The notes under the pieces are model-generated. The model did no database searches and was not told where the DNA came from. It saw nothing but the letters and a program-made list of their open reading frames with translations. 64,000 bases of DNA from Chrysomallon squamiferum. Taxonomy: Eukaryota > Mollusca > Gastropoda > Neomphalida > Peltospiridae. Of this stretch, positions 50,150 to 63,059 are shown one piece after another. The translations under genes and the position numbers were made by a program. The stretch's first letter is position 1, and each line of letters begins with the position of its first letter. The stretch is taken from contig CM022677.1 in NCBI GenBank assembly GCA_012295275.1, forward strand, positions 11,590,074 to 11,654,073, in the 5' to 3' direction.

Positions 50150-50445
50150 ATAAATTCAGTGAATGATCTATATTCAGTTTGAACTCTTTTTTTTCTTCAT
50201 TTTTTTAATTTGTTTTTTTAAATTTTACGACACTCAGTCTTTTTTGTATTTTTACCAACAAGTGTGTTAAATAGAGTTGTTTCTCTTAGACCACGAACTT
50301 CTGAAATAGATTACTCCTCGCATAAGCGAGGTGACGGTAAATTAGATTTGCTGCTTTTAGATGAAAATAACCAATTCTGTATAATGTTTTGTAGCAGACA
50401 GAATCAGCTTATTAACATTCCCTGCGTTTTCTTTTTCTTTTAACT
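50150..50445 (+). other. Conserved open block with hairpin, copy D
   Basis: The peptide core LNRVVSLRPRTSEIDYSSH, then GDGKLDLLLLDENNQF and CIMFCSRQNQLIN, is almost identical to B in spite of the higher divergence of copy D outside it. Confidence 0.4.
50316..50331. other. Hairpin CCTCGC-ATAA-GCGAGG, copy D
   Basis: The 6-bp arms are as in A and B; the loop is not self-complementary here. Confidence 0.8.
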
Positions 50446-50559
50446 AACCAGTTTCCTGTATTTTGGGTTTATTTAACGTGATATTATTATTTAATGAATT
50501 ATTGTAAAATTGCTATTTCATTTAATGTTTTTCATTTAATTTAATTTATTTATTTATTT

Positions 50560-50677
50560 TATTTAATTCACACACATACATATATACATACAAACACACG
50601 TGTATAGGAATGATTATGTATTTGTATGTTTAGAAGATGATTAGTATGTATGTGTATATAAAATGATAAATAACTGC

Positions 50678-50709
<32 letters not shown>

Positions 50710-50973
50710 GGGTGGATAGAGAGGTAAATTGATAGACAGAAGAAAGGTAGATAGATGGAAGGAGGCATGAGTATATACTGCACAACTTTAAGAACGACTG
50801 ACTCTGTTGCTTATGTATGTGGCATAAATAGATAGATAAATAAATATATTTATAAATAGCTAGAAAGAGTGTAACTAAATAATTAAAAAGGATGTAAATA
50901 GAGAGATATATACGTACGTGTGTGTGTGTGTGACTGTGTGTGTGTTGGTGTATGTATGTGTGGTTTTGTGTTT

Positions 50974-51062
<89 letters not shown>
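50560..51062. repeat. Simple-sequence block and long (GT)n tract
   Basis: Counterpart of 15870-17000 up to about 50900, followed by GT-rich sequence and a tract of about 80 bases ending at 51062. His-Thr and Val-Cys frames across it are artefacts. Confidence 0.9.
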
Positions 51063-51755
<693 letters not shown>

Positions 51756-51861
51756 AGCATGGGTTACACTGGTAAATAATTATAGAAACAAAACGTTTCC
51801 CTCTCTGTCATTTTGCAGCTGTGGTTTTCTAATTACAGCAAAAATACCATTCGCAATATTG

Positions 51862-52060
51862 GTCCAAGTAGTAGTAGTATTAGTAGTTGTAGTAATAGTA
51901 TTAGTGGCTGTAATAGTAATGGTGGTTACTGTAGCAGTAGTTGTGGTGGAACTAGTATGGTGGGTATTGCAAACAACATTCGTTGTGGTAGTCATAATGA
52001 TATTGGGGTGATCGTTATCGTAGTAGATGCTAGTAGATGCAATATTGGTGGTTATGTTAC
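51862..52060. repeat. Imperfect GTA/GTG triplet-rich stretch
   Basis: Degenerate GTA, GTT and GTG triplets. The Ser/Gly- and Val-rich frames here come from the triplets. Confidence 0.8.
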
Positions 52061-52319
52061 TAATAATGCTTCATATATATGTATACACACACACATACAC
52101 ATACATACATACATTGAGACACACACATGCTCGCATACACAGAGAGAGGTGTGTAAACACATACAAACACACGTTTCATGACAGAGTTGCTTTTTCTCAA
52201 AGTGTGCATTAAAGATGTAAGAAACAAAGTTATATTTTGTTAGCGCCAAATCAGTCTTAGCACATTGTGTAAGTTCATTGACGAAAGATTTCATCAATGT
52301 GAATGACGCGGTATTTAGT

Positions 52320-52810
52320 TTAACACTTAGTATTATGTGTGTGGCTATGTAAGTGTATTTTGTACGTGTTTTATCTACATTATCTACATTATGTGTATCG
52401 TGTGCATCAAAATAAGTATACTTTTGACTTTTATTTAATTTATGTTTATCACTGTGTGTATATTTATATAAGTATATTTCGTGCGTGTTTTGTCTGTTAT
52501 CTACTTTATGTGTATAATGTTTATATATGTGAGCACACTTTGTTCGTGTTTTGTATGTTTTCCTCCATAATATGCTTGATAGTGTGTATATCTATAAAAG
52601 TATATTTTGTATTTGTATTTATCATTCTCTCTGTTATATGTGTATTTTTATCTATTTAAGTAAACATTGTGTGTGTTTTATATCTTCATTCTATGTTTGT
52701 ATCTATATAAGTAAACTTTGTGCATGTTTTGTGTGTTTTCTTCTGTATGCGTATCACCGTGTGTGTATCTATAGAAGTATATGTTTTGTGTCTATATACC
52801 TATTACTTAC
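52320..52810. repeat. Degenerate minisatellite, unit about 60 bp
   Basis: A core like CTATATAAGTATATTTTGTG followed by a GTGTTTTGT word recurs near 52347, 52409, 52466, 52525, 52592, 52652, 52705 and 52771. Spacing varies from 53 to 67. A Cys/Ile/Tyr-rich frame runs through it but follows the repeat. Confidence 0.75.
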
Positions 52811-52928
52811 ACATCTAGGAATATATTGTTGTTGTTTCTTTCTTTTTTATGTTTTTATTTTTTTTTTTTTTTTTTTTTTTTCTTATCTGTTTTGTCTTAC
52901 ATGATATCTGTATTGCTGTCTATATCAA

Positions 52929-53048
52929 CAATGCCATTAATAATAATAATAACGATAATAATAATAATAATAGTAGTAGTAGTAGCAGTAGTAGTAATAA
53001 TAATAATAATAATAATAACAACAACAACAACAACAATAAGACGAAGTA
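52929..53048. repeat. AAT/AGT/AAC triplet array
   Basis: AAT, then AGT, then AAT, then AAC triplets in succession, followed by AGAAG. Preceded by a T-run at 52858-52880. Confidence 0.9.
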
Positions 53049-53880
53049 GAAGAAGAAAAGCAACTATTAAAACAGTAGTTTAATATACACGTGTGTATGT
53101 GCGCGCGCCCGCTTCTATCTGTGTATGAACATATTTGTGTTAATGTTGGTGTAGATATATTTGTGTATATTTCTTTATACAGGAATCAATATTCTGTTTT
53201 GTGACTGCACAATGAGAATACTCTGTGTGTATACATATGTGTATGTTTGTATATGAGGGTATTTATGTCAGTACGTATGTGTTTGAGTATTTTGTGTACG
53301 TAAAATTAGTACAGTTAATGTTCATATTCGTGCTATCATTGTTATTGTTCGGAAATAAATAAACTGCAACAACAGCAACAGCAGCAACAATAACAACAAT
53401 AATATCACTAACCAGATGCAGAATAAACTAAAAAAATAATAAGTAAATAAAACAATTCTTCAGATCGCAGTTCCGCCAATGTGCCCCTGCTACGTGAATA
53501 TTGTGAATTGTTCCCTACTCAAACTAACTTGAACGTGCACACTAAATAAAGACGAAACATGATCGCTAACACCCGGATTTAAAACACGTGTCTGTAGACC
53601 TCAAGTGAGGTATCCAGTTTCACATTTAGTCAAGTTTTTAAAACATCGATTCTGTTTTGTTTTTTGATTTTTTTGTTGTTTTTTCCTGGCTTAGCAATTT
53701 TCGTTTGTGCGGTTGTTTCTCTGATTTTATTTTTATTTTTTGTGTGTGTGTGTCTGTGTGTATGTGGTGTGTTTGTGTGTATGTGTGTGTGTATGTGTGT
53801 GTATATGTGTGCGTGTGTGTGTCTTTGTTCTTTCATTTGTCTAACAGAGAAATGTATAAAATACGTCAACCAGAATAAAA
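53049..53880. other. Stretch with GT microsatellites, no gene recognised
   Basis: GT-rich words at 53740-53825 and CAA repeats near 53369-53400. Nothing coding is supported. Confidence 0.6.
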
Positions 53881-53891
53881 ATGTAAATGTT

Positions 53892-53980
53892 GGAAACTTT
53901 TTCCCCGCACGTGGGCCGCCGGCGCGCACCTTTTGCACGTGTTGAAACATTTCACACGACCCGCGGGGAAAGTGTCACAG
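53892..53980. other. GC-rich islet with inverted repeat and two CACGTG boxes
   Basis: ACTTTTTCCCCGC (53896-53908) is complementary to GCGGGGAAAGT (53963-53973) apart from two extra T. Between them lies GGGCCGCCGGCGCGC and two CACGTG E-boxes at 53908-53913 and 53936-53941. The base composition is sharply different from the surroundings. It could be a structured element end or a regulatory islet; neither is shown. Confidence 0.5.
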
Positions 53981-54326
53981 AGCTTTTTCAGATGTTGCAA
54001 ATGCTAGGGATCTCCAAAACAACAATCTGTATTACCTGATACTAATAAATTTATAATAAATCTCAACAGTGAACTATTTTTTTTCTACACTGATATTATA
54101 CACATTAATTATATTATACAGACAGACAGATATACAGACATTCATACAGTTAGGTGAAGATATAGGTAGCCATACAGAAAAAGATATCAAGAAACAATGT
54201 AAAACAGTTTTAAAATTTAAATGAAATAAAGACAGAAGAATATTAATGATTATCATATAAATATTTTATTACAGTTTTGATTGTACAAGTATATTTTAAA
54301 TATTATTTGAATAGTTTAGATGTAAG

Positions 54327-54415
<89 letters not shown>

Positions 54416-54678
54416 AAAACTTGGTGAAAATTTCTAAAGTAAATCAGAGTTTGTTTTAAAGTGAAATCAATTTTGTAATTTAGCAAGTTTATACGATAAA
54501 GTAATTCATAATAAATAAATAACATATTTAAAAATAAAGAAAGTAAACAAATTAACTAAATTCATTACCTTACAGTAAATAAATAACTGATTTTCTGTTT
54601 ATTTGTCAGAAAGAAATGTCTGTGGACTTTCACCTTCAAAACAATTAAGTGAAACTAAGTTAGCAGACAGGTTGAAGT
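53981..54678. other. 3' side of the TRIM gene: AT-rich, (AG)n tract
   Basis: Contains an (AG)n tract of about 80 bases at 54331-54411. No other gene is seen. TRIM transcripts would end somewhere at its right side. Confidence 0.6.
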
Positions 54679-55443
54679 TTACTTTTTACACCAAGTAAAT
54701 ATTTTTATTTTATTGTACATTTCCACATATAGTTTGTTGTCATCACAACAGACACACCAAGGTCCTAATAGTCCATCCTGGCGTGTGAGGATGTCACGTG
54801 TAATGCTACCATCTCGTGACAACTGAACAACACAATTTCTATTCCAGTCAGAAACAAAAATATTTCCCTCCCTGTCACATGTAACACCTTGCCAAGTTTC
54901 TCAGTTTGTCTGAATCACGTGACTTCCATTTGACGTCACCTGATGACGTCACACAAAATAAACTGTTTTCTCTCTTTGAAACAACAATCAGACATTGATC
55001 GTGAACTGTGAGATACTCGGACTGGGGATCAAAACTGTTGAGATAGAATTAATGAGCTGACCACTGTCTGTCAGTATGTCCAAGCACTGATTGTAGAACC
55101 AATCATCAGTGACCGCGAGACGGTTGCCAGGTAACACAGCGATAAACTCGTACTTTTTACAAGTTGTAATTGTTTTTATCAAATTTAAGTTTTCCAGATT
55201 TAAAAACAATATTTTATATTCATGTGGCAGAGCAACGACAACAACATCATCACCTTGCTGATCACGTGATTCAGCAAGACCCCACGGACTAGTGGAAGTC
55301 ACGTGTTTGTTTATCAGTGATTTTCTTTCTAAACAAAAACATTTTACACAGTTATTGTTTTCATCACTAACAACAATTTTACTCTTGTCCTCACCTGACA
55401 CCAGGATGGAATGCACAACAGGATTTCTTTTATCTTCTTTTGT

Positions 55444-55880
55444 TTTTGTGTTAATGGTGTCTGTGTGTTTGAGTGTGTCTGTCTGTTTGTCTATCTGTGT
55501 GTCTCTGTGTTGTGTTTCTGTGTTAATCGTGTCTGTGTATTTGAGTGTGTCTATCTGTCTGTCTATCTGTGTGACTGTGTGTTGTGTTTTTGTGTTAATG
55601 GTGTCTGTGTGTTTGAGTGTGTCTGTCTGTTTGTCTATCTGTGTGACTGTGTGTTGTGTTTTTGTGTTAATGGTGTCTGTGTGTTTGAGTGTGTCTGTCT
55701 GTCTCTCTATCTGTGTGTCTCTGTGTTGTGTTTTTGTGTTAATGGTGTCTGTGTGTTTGAGTGTGTCTGTCTGTCTCTCTATCTGTGTGACTGTGTGTTG
55801 TGTTTTTGTGTTAATGGTGTCTGTGTGTTTGAGTTTGTCTGTCACTCTGTTTATCTGTGTGTCTGTTTGGATGTTTGTGA
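55444..55880 (-). repeat. 72-bp coding minisatellite inside the TRIM gene
   Basis: Six units at exactly 72-bp spacing (TTAAT word at 55451, 55523, 55595, 55667, 55739 and 55811). Each encodes 24 residues with the pattern QIDKQTDTLKHTDTINTKTQ plus HTVT or HRDT. It lies between coiled coil and propeller. All length changes are in frame. The opposite strand also has long open frames because the unit length is a multiple of three. Confidence 0.95.
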
Positions 55881-56390
55881 TTATTTCACCAATGTGTACA
55901 GACATTTCTTTCTTTTTGTCAGATTTTCTGAGATTTATTTTGAATTCTGCTTTTTCTATTTGTGAAAGAGAATTTGTCAGAAACTCGGAAGTTGTGTTTT
56001 GAAGTTTGGTGAATTTTGCAATATTTAATTTTATGTCTGACTCTGATTTTTGTTGTATCAAATGTTCACCAAGTTTTATAAACTTTTTATTTTCATCAAT
56101 CAGATGTTTGTGTTCTCTAAACAATTTCGGTATTTCTGAGTTTACAAAGTTCTGAGATTTTTCTATTTCTCTTATTAACCTGTCTTGTTCTTTGTGGACT
56201 GCTGCAGTAAAATCTGTGATTAGTGTGTTACCAGTCCTTCTGACCTCTTCTGTAGTGTCCACGACGTTGATGTCGACGGCTTGGCGAAGTTGCTCAATCA
56301 TATCATCCATCTCTGTCTGAAGAATTTCTTTAAAGGTTTTGAGACTTTCAGAAACAGAGCTCAGAATTGAAATGTGATCTCCCTTTTGAG

Positions 56391-56418
56391 CTGAAATAAA
56401 TAAATGATTACTTAAATA

Positions 56419-56473
<55 letters not shown>

Positions 56474-56704
56474 GAATTAGTAATTAATTAATTAATAAAG
56501 ACATGCAGACAATGTGAAGAGTTACAGAATTTATTTTATCAGCTAAATGTAAAATCTGAGTAGAAAATGTCATAAATAAAATGTCCTCTATTTCTTTATG
56601 CTGCGATAGTTAATAAACAACAAATATTTTTAGTTAGATGATCAGTGTATTTTAATTTTTTTTTTGAATTATTGTTGAATAAAAACACAACACTGCTGAC
56701 TCAC
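56391..56704 (-). other. TRIM intron 1 (coding part)
   Basis: GTGAGT at the donor and TTTATTTCAG at the acceptor; 314 bases, including an (ATA)n tract at 56419-56471. The join keeps the reading frame without a stop. Confidence 0.8.
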
Positions 56705-57096
56705 AAAACTTTGAATGTTCTATTTTCTTAATGGCGTCCACCAGTGACTTGTTTATACAGAACTGAGCTGCCCATGTTTCCACTGGTTTCGTGCTGTCTG
56801 GAATGTGGACATTCTTCCTGCAGAACGGGCAGGTGATTTCTGTGTCGTTATTGTCGTAATTTGTGCTGATGTAATTCTGCAGGCATTTACAACAGAAAGA
56901 ATGTCCGCAATTCAGACCTCTTGGTTTGTCAAAAATTTCCAAACAAAGAGAACACGAAATACTGTCATGCGAGTTTGAAGCTGTTGCCATATCTGTGAAC
57001 AACAACAACAACAACAAAAATAATAATAATAGCAAGAACATGGAAGAATGAGAGAAAGTTAGGAAAAGAAAATATACAGAAAGAAAATTATAACTA

Positions 57097-57140
<44 letters not shown>

Positions 57141-57143
<3 letters not shown>

Positions 57144-57384
57144 CAACAACAATAGCAAGAAAACCTTCACAGCTTTTTCATATCGTTATAAGTGAAACGA
57201 GCTGCACATGTTTGCTGGACAACAGAGAAAGATAATACACTTCTACAACCAGAACAGATCTTGTTTAAACTTGTATAGTTACATACAGGCGACTATCGAT
57301 CTTTGTTATAAGATAAATGAATAACCAATAGTAATGAAAAACAGAACACAATGATTAATAAACGTATGGTTTTAGTCACGTACA

Positions 57385-57464
<80 letters not shown>

Positions 57465-57746
57465 TTTTCCTCTCTATATTAGATAATAATAATAATAATA
57501 ACAACAACAACAATAGCAAGAAAACCTTCACAGCTTTTTCATATCGTTATAAAGTGAAACGAGCTGCACATGTTTGCTGGACAACAGAGAAAGATAATAC
57601 ACTTCTACAACCAGAACAGATCTTGTTTAAACTTGTATAGTTACATACAGGCGACTATCGATCTTTGTTATAAGATAAATGAATAATCAATAGTAATGAA
57701 AAACAGAACACAATGATTAATAAACGTATGGTTTTAGTCACGTACA

Positions 57747-57832
<86 letters not shown>

Positions 57833-57862
57833 TTTTCCTCTCTATATTAGATACCTTTGTTT
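57141..57862. repeat. Tandem duplication, period 361 bp, upstream of TRIM
   Basis: 57141-57501 and 57502-57862 are nearly identical from the CAACAACAACAATAGC word through AAACGTATGGTTTTAGTCAC to the AAT/ATT tract and the TCCTCTCTATATTAGAT end. The first copy lies directly upstream of the RING exon. Near-identity suggests a recent event. Confidence 0.95.
57190..57198 (+). promoter_or_regulatory. Possible IRF-type site AAGTGAAAC
   Basis: Matches the AANNGAAA core recognised by interferon regulatory factors; repeated at 57552-57560 by the tandem duplication, and changed to AAGTGAAGC in the older copy near 58488. It is upstream of a TRIM gene. Chance occurrence is quite possible. Confidence 0.2.
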
Positions 57863-58182
57863 ATAATTGATAACACACACATACACACACAACATGTTTT
57901 TTAAACTATTTAACTCAGTGTATTATAGTATATTTCATTAGCTGACAAATCTGAACATGTACTCTTTGTTTCCATGCCTGAATGAGAGGACAATTCTTAA
58001 TTGTTTGACAATGTCAGGTTCATTCAGGTGCAAATCTTTTAAGTGTCACGTTTATTAAAAGTAATACAATTATCTGTAATAATGTTTTTTAAAAGTAATG
58101 CCTTATCAGAAATATGTACAGACTAGAAGTATAATGGTAACATTTATAAATTTAATAAAGGTTAATAACTGTAATTAATTTA

Positions 58183-58184
<2 letters not shown>

Positions 58185-58265
<81 letters not shown>

Positions 58266-58267
58266 TC
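58185..58267. repeat. (CT)n microsatellite, about 80 bp
   Basis: CT tract with a single G interruption, at the end of the first duplicate. Confidence 0.97.
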
Positions 58268-59004
58268 GTTTGTTACAATGGTATTACATTTAATTAAGAT
58301 TTTAATTTAATATTATTTTTAAAACTATATATATATATGGTTTCTTAAATATAATATCAACGTGAATCTATGTATGAGAGCAGGAGAGGAAAGTAAAGGT
58401 CAAAATGACATAATGAAATCTTCGTTCAGGTATAAATGAGAATAGCGTCTCTGAGTAAAACAGTCGCAAATTTTTCATCTTGACATAAAGTGAAGCCCGC
58501 TTTACAAGTTTGTTGGAGAAGAGAGAAAGATAATAGACTTCTACACCCAAAATAGAGCTATAAACTTGTATGCAGCCGATTATCGATCTTTTTTTGTAAG
58601 ATATGTAAATAATCAATAGCAATGAAAAACAGGACACAAAGCTAACGTATGCTTTTAGTCACGTACGCATAATAATAGTAACAGTAATATTGTTCCTCTA
58701 TATATTGGATGCCTTTGTTTAGTATTGTTATCACATACACACACATACTTACACATATATATGGTTTTTAAACTAATTAATTCATTAGTTGACAAATCCA
58801 AACATACTATTTGTTTCCATGCATGAATGAGAGAACAATTCTTAAGTGTTTGACAATGTCAGGTTCATTCAGATGGACACTAGAGAGATCTTTTAAATGT
58901 CACGTTTATTAAAAATAATACATGATCACCAATATACCCAAACTAGAAGCATAATTGTATCATTTGAAAATATAATAAATTTTAATAACTGTAATTAATT
59001 TAAC

Positions 59005-60329
<1,325 letters not shown>

Positions 60330-61262
60330 GTTTTACCAGTTCGATATGGTAGCGAAATTTTGGGATTTCAAAATGTGTCATTACTGGACAAATTATGTAA
60401 ACACTTTATGAAATTGTTATGACCTGTAAGGAAATCTATTCCATTGTACTTATTAAAGGAGAACTTGGACGTTATCCAATTTATATTACTGTTAAAGTAA
60501 TAATGATTTTTTTTTTTTACTGATATCGAATAATCACAGGCAAGCTGTCTGTTTACATTTCTAGTGTTACAGACTATTACTGAATGACGTTAACAATAAC
60601 ATTTTTAATCATAAATGAATATTACATGTTAAATCTGTGCTCGATGATTTTGGTTGTACACATTATGTATTCACAGTCTAATTCTTGTGCTTCCCTATTA
60701 AAATCATGTATTAACACAAGGCTTATAGATCACTATTTAGAATACTGGTACTATATCTTGACCAAAGCTTCAAATGATAAACTATTTAAAAATGCTGTCA
60801 CATTCACGACATATTTCAACCTTACAGAGAGAAAATACTGGTGCCCATTGTTAAGGTTCAGACTTTCAAATCGTAATCAGCCTACTGAAAAATAAACCAT
60901 TAGAAAGAGAATATGTCCATTGTGTAATAACTATGATATCGGAGATGAGTTGCATTATATATTTACATGTATGTTCTTGTTTTTAAGAATGAAAGGAACC
61001 GTTAACTCTCTCAATCTAAACCAAGCATTTATAAGTTTTATAAAGATTTAACTCCATCAAATCTGGTGTCATTAGAAAACTTTCTATCTTCTGTAATCTA
61101 ATTATGAAATTTTTAAAATCTGACATTTAATATACATTGATATATTGTATGTATTATATTATTACGTACATCATTGTACATCCACCATCTTGCCATACTT
61201 GTTGTAATTGTTACAGTTATATTAAATTTTGTCTCTTCAGTGTAAATAAAGTTCAGTTCAGA
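60330..61262 (+). mobile_element. 3' end of a degenerate non-LTR retrotransposon (LINE)
   Basis: Successive frames give typical C-terminal ORF2 segments: VRYGSEILGFQNVSLLDKL, then LFKNAVTFTTYFNLTERKY and LLRFRLSNRNQPTEK, a stop, then RICPLCNNYDIGDELHYIFT-C, the cysteine/histidine knuckle (CPLC...H...C) usual at the C-terminus of many LINE reverse transcriptases. Several stops and frame changes make it dead. The 3' end is AATAAAGTTCAGTTCAG near 61246-61262. The reverse-transcriptase core and endonuclease are absent, so this is a 5'-truncated copy. Clade not determined. Confidence 0.8.
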
Positions 61263-61288
61263 TTTACTGCTCAGTGCTTGCATAATGG

Positions 61289-61625
61289 TGTATCCTAATC
61301 GGGCGCGTTTGAGCTAGTCGAGCGCGCGACACAATACCGATAGGAATTGTTTCTATTTCTTGTCGCACTACACGAGCGACTGAAATATATTAACCAATCA
61401 CAAACAAGATTATTTCCCCAATACAGGAAAATGGAAGATGAACAACTCATCCATCTCGTGCAGAAGTTACCAGTACTTTATGATTGTATCTTTGTAAACA
61501 TACAAGGATAAGAACAGAACAAATAAAATGCCTGGGTGAGGGGAAGGTAGCTTTACATTAAGATGATAGAACATTTTAGTTTTAAAAATGATACTGTCGC
61601 TACGATCGCGTCTGCTTAGGATACA
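61289..61625. mobile_element. Possible MITE with 19-bp terminal inverted repeats
   Basis: The left end TGTATCCTAATCGGGCGCG (61289-61307) and the reverse complement of the right end, TGTATCCTAAGCAGACGCG (61607-61625), agree at 16 of 19 positions. The 337-base element is less AT-rich than its surroundings and has no coding frame. It follows the LINE end closely. No target-site duplication is obvious, which weakens the call. Confidence 0.4.
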
Positions 61626-62223
61626 ACTTTAGGGTACATCATAATGGAAACCCGAAATGTCGCCAAAATGGCGCCCGGTAAATTGCAGGAGTATCACAAA
61701 ATCGTGATTTATCATCTTGCTTACCGCCAGTTTTCTGCATGTTGTAATTATATATATATACTATAAATTACTTAGAAAAAAAATGTTAACCGATTTCATG
61801 TACAATGGAATGTTTTATATATTTTGCCCGTCTGAATAATAAAAATATTAATCTCTTTTTGAAAAGAGAATTTCATTTTTCCTGTATCGATATATCGTAT
61901 CGGGGTTCTTATATCGTAATACGAGTCTGTATCGTTACAGCTCTTGTGTATATGTGTGTGTGTGTGTGTGTTTGTGTGTGTGTGTATATATGTGTGTGTG
62001 TGTGTGTGTGTGTGATGTGCGTCCGCGTGCGCACTGAAGCAGATGGGCAAAGATGCAGAGAACTACGTAAAAATACATTAATGATTAACATATATACACC
62101 ACTGTTTCTTCATTGACCCTCCGTTTTAAATATTTTATTTGTGAAATAAAATCTAGCTGTTTAGACTATTTTTTAAAACCAACCACAAGTTCCTCTCATA
62201 GTGTGTATGTGTATGTGTGTATT

Positions 62224-62256
<33 letters not shown>

Positions 62257-62516
62257 AAAATAATAATAAAATCAGTTTAGTAAACCGGAGCCAAAATAAA
62301 TAAATTAGCGACATTATTACACTGCAGTACATTGTATAACTGTGCTGTCAACTTGAACTTACAGTGACCTCAAATGAATACCCATGACGTCGGTTACATA
62401 TTTGTTTCTATTTAGTATTATTTTTTAATCTTTCTTTCTTTCTTTTCTTTCTAATTATATTTGTTTCTATTGATTCTATCGCTTTTATCTCCTAGTTTTT
62501 TGTTGTTGTTTTGTTT

Positions 62517-62584
<68 letters not shown>

Positions 62585-63050
62585 AATGCAATTTTAATAA
62601 AATAAAATGGAGTTCTTACCAGGCTGGATATTTTCTAACAAAGAGATGACAATGAGGCTGTGTTCCGTGGAAACCAGGTTTCAGTTCTATGAGAAAAACA
62701 CACAAATACGTGGTCTAATATACCCGCTTGAAGAGAACTTTGACCATCTCGTGATGGAGATAAAACTCAGGTGAGGTATTTCAGTCACAATCCATGGCCT
62801 TATTTAGTAAACTGATAAGTGTTTACGTCAAATAAGAAAGATAACTAATCAAAAATACACAGTTATCTTCTGCCTTAAACATGAAATACAACATCCAGGT
62901 CACATTTTGTTTAAATAACGGGTGGGGAGTGGTATTTATATATTTACTTAGTACAGCCACTGTTACCTGCAATATAACAGCTACTACAACATGTTTGTAA
63001 TATTCTCTCTGCTGTTAACTTGTATTACATTTTACAAATAGAACAAACAA
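61626..63050. other. Stretch with GT and GA microsatellites, no gene recognised
   Basis: (GT)n at 61953-62013 and 62225-62250, (GA)n of about 60 bases at 62521-62581. Nothing else is supported. Confidence 0.65.
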
Positions 63051-63059
63051 CAACAGCTA

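Larger units (their letters stand above)
45732..50900 (-). repeat. Copy D of the duplicated locus (reverse orientation)
   Basis: Begins directly at the end of copy C in reverse orientation (AGCTTTTAAAATATCAGATT, as in A near 3561 and in reverse in B and C). It is the most diverged of the four large copies, is interrupted by the satellite element between positions equivalent to B 18930 and 19860, and has lost the part equivalent to B 16990-17590 near 50565. Between 45732 and 48100 there is no gene. Confidence 0.8.
54679..56990 (-). pseudogene. TRIM-type gene (RING, coiled coil, 24-residue repeats, NHL-like end), frameshifted
   Basis: Exon 1 (56990-56705) starts MATASNSHDSISC and holds a RING finger: CSLC, CGHSFCCKC, CPFC, the E3 ubiquitin-ligase signature. 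Its acceptor side is GTTCACAG|AT-ATG, so a 5' untranslated exon is expected. A consensus donor (TTTT|GTGAGT) after KKIEHSKF leads over a 314-base intron to an acceptor (TTTATTTCAG) at 56390; the junction keeps phase and continues SQKGDHISILSSVSES. Exon 2 gives a coiled coil (to about residue 250), six 24-residue repeats, then a beta-propeller-like part (ILVSGEDKSKIVVSDENN, VLPGNRLAVTDDWF). No B-box is seen. The frame stops at 54988. Homology continues in the -1 frame (YLTVHDQCLIVVSKREN) and returns to the first frame at TWQGVTCDREGNIFVSDW, ending at a stop at 54679. Joined length would be about 665 codons. Without the two one-base changes the gene would be complete; they may be real or sequencing errors. 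Confidence 0.85.

Noticed and set aside
55292-56002. 236-codon and 184-codon frames on the + strand (Cys/Val/Ser-rich)
   Set aside because: They are antisense to the TRIM coding minisatellite; a 72-bp unit keeps several frames open at once.
57000-57170. Leu-rich start (MKVFLLLLL) before the RING, like a signal peptide
   Set aside because: The Leu runs come from AAT/AAC triplet tracts, and a good splice acceptor (GTTCACAG) directly before ATATGGCAAC shows that the coding exon starts at 56990.
61261-61680. Less AT-rich stretch considered as a tRNA or tRNA-derived SINE
   Set aside because: No A-box/B-box pair or cloverleaf could be found; the inverted ends fit a small DNA element better.
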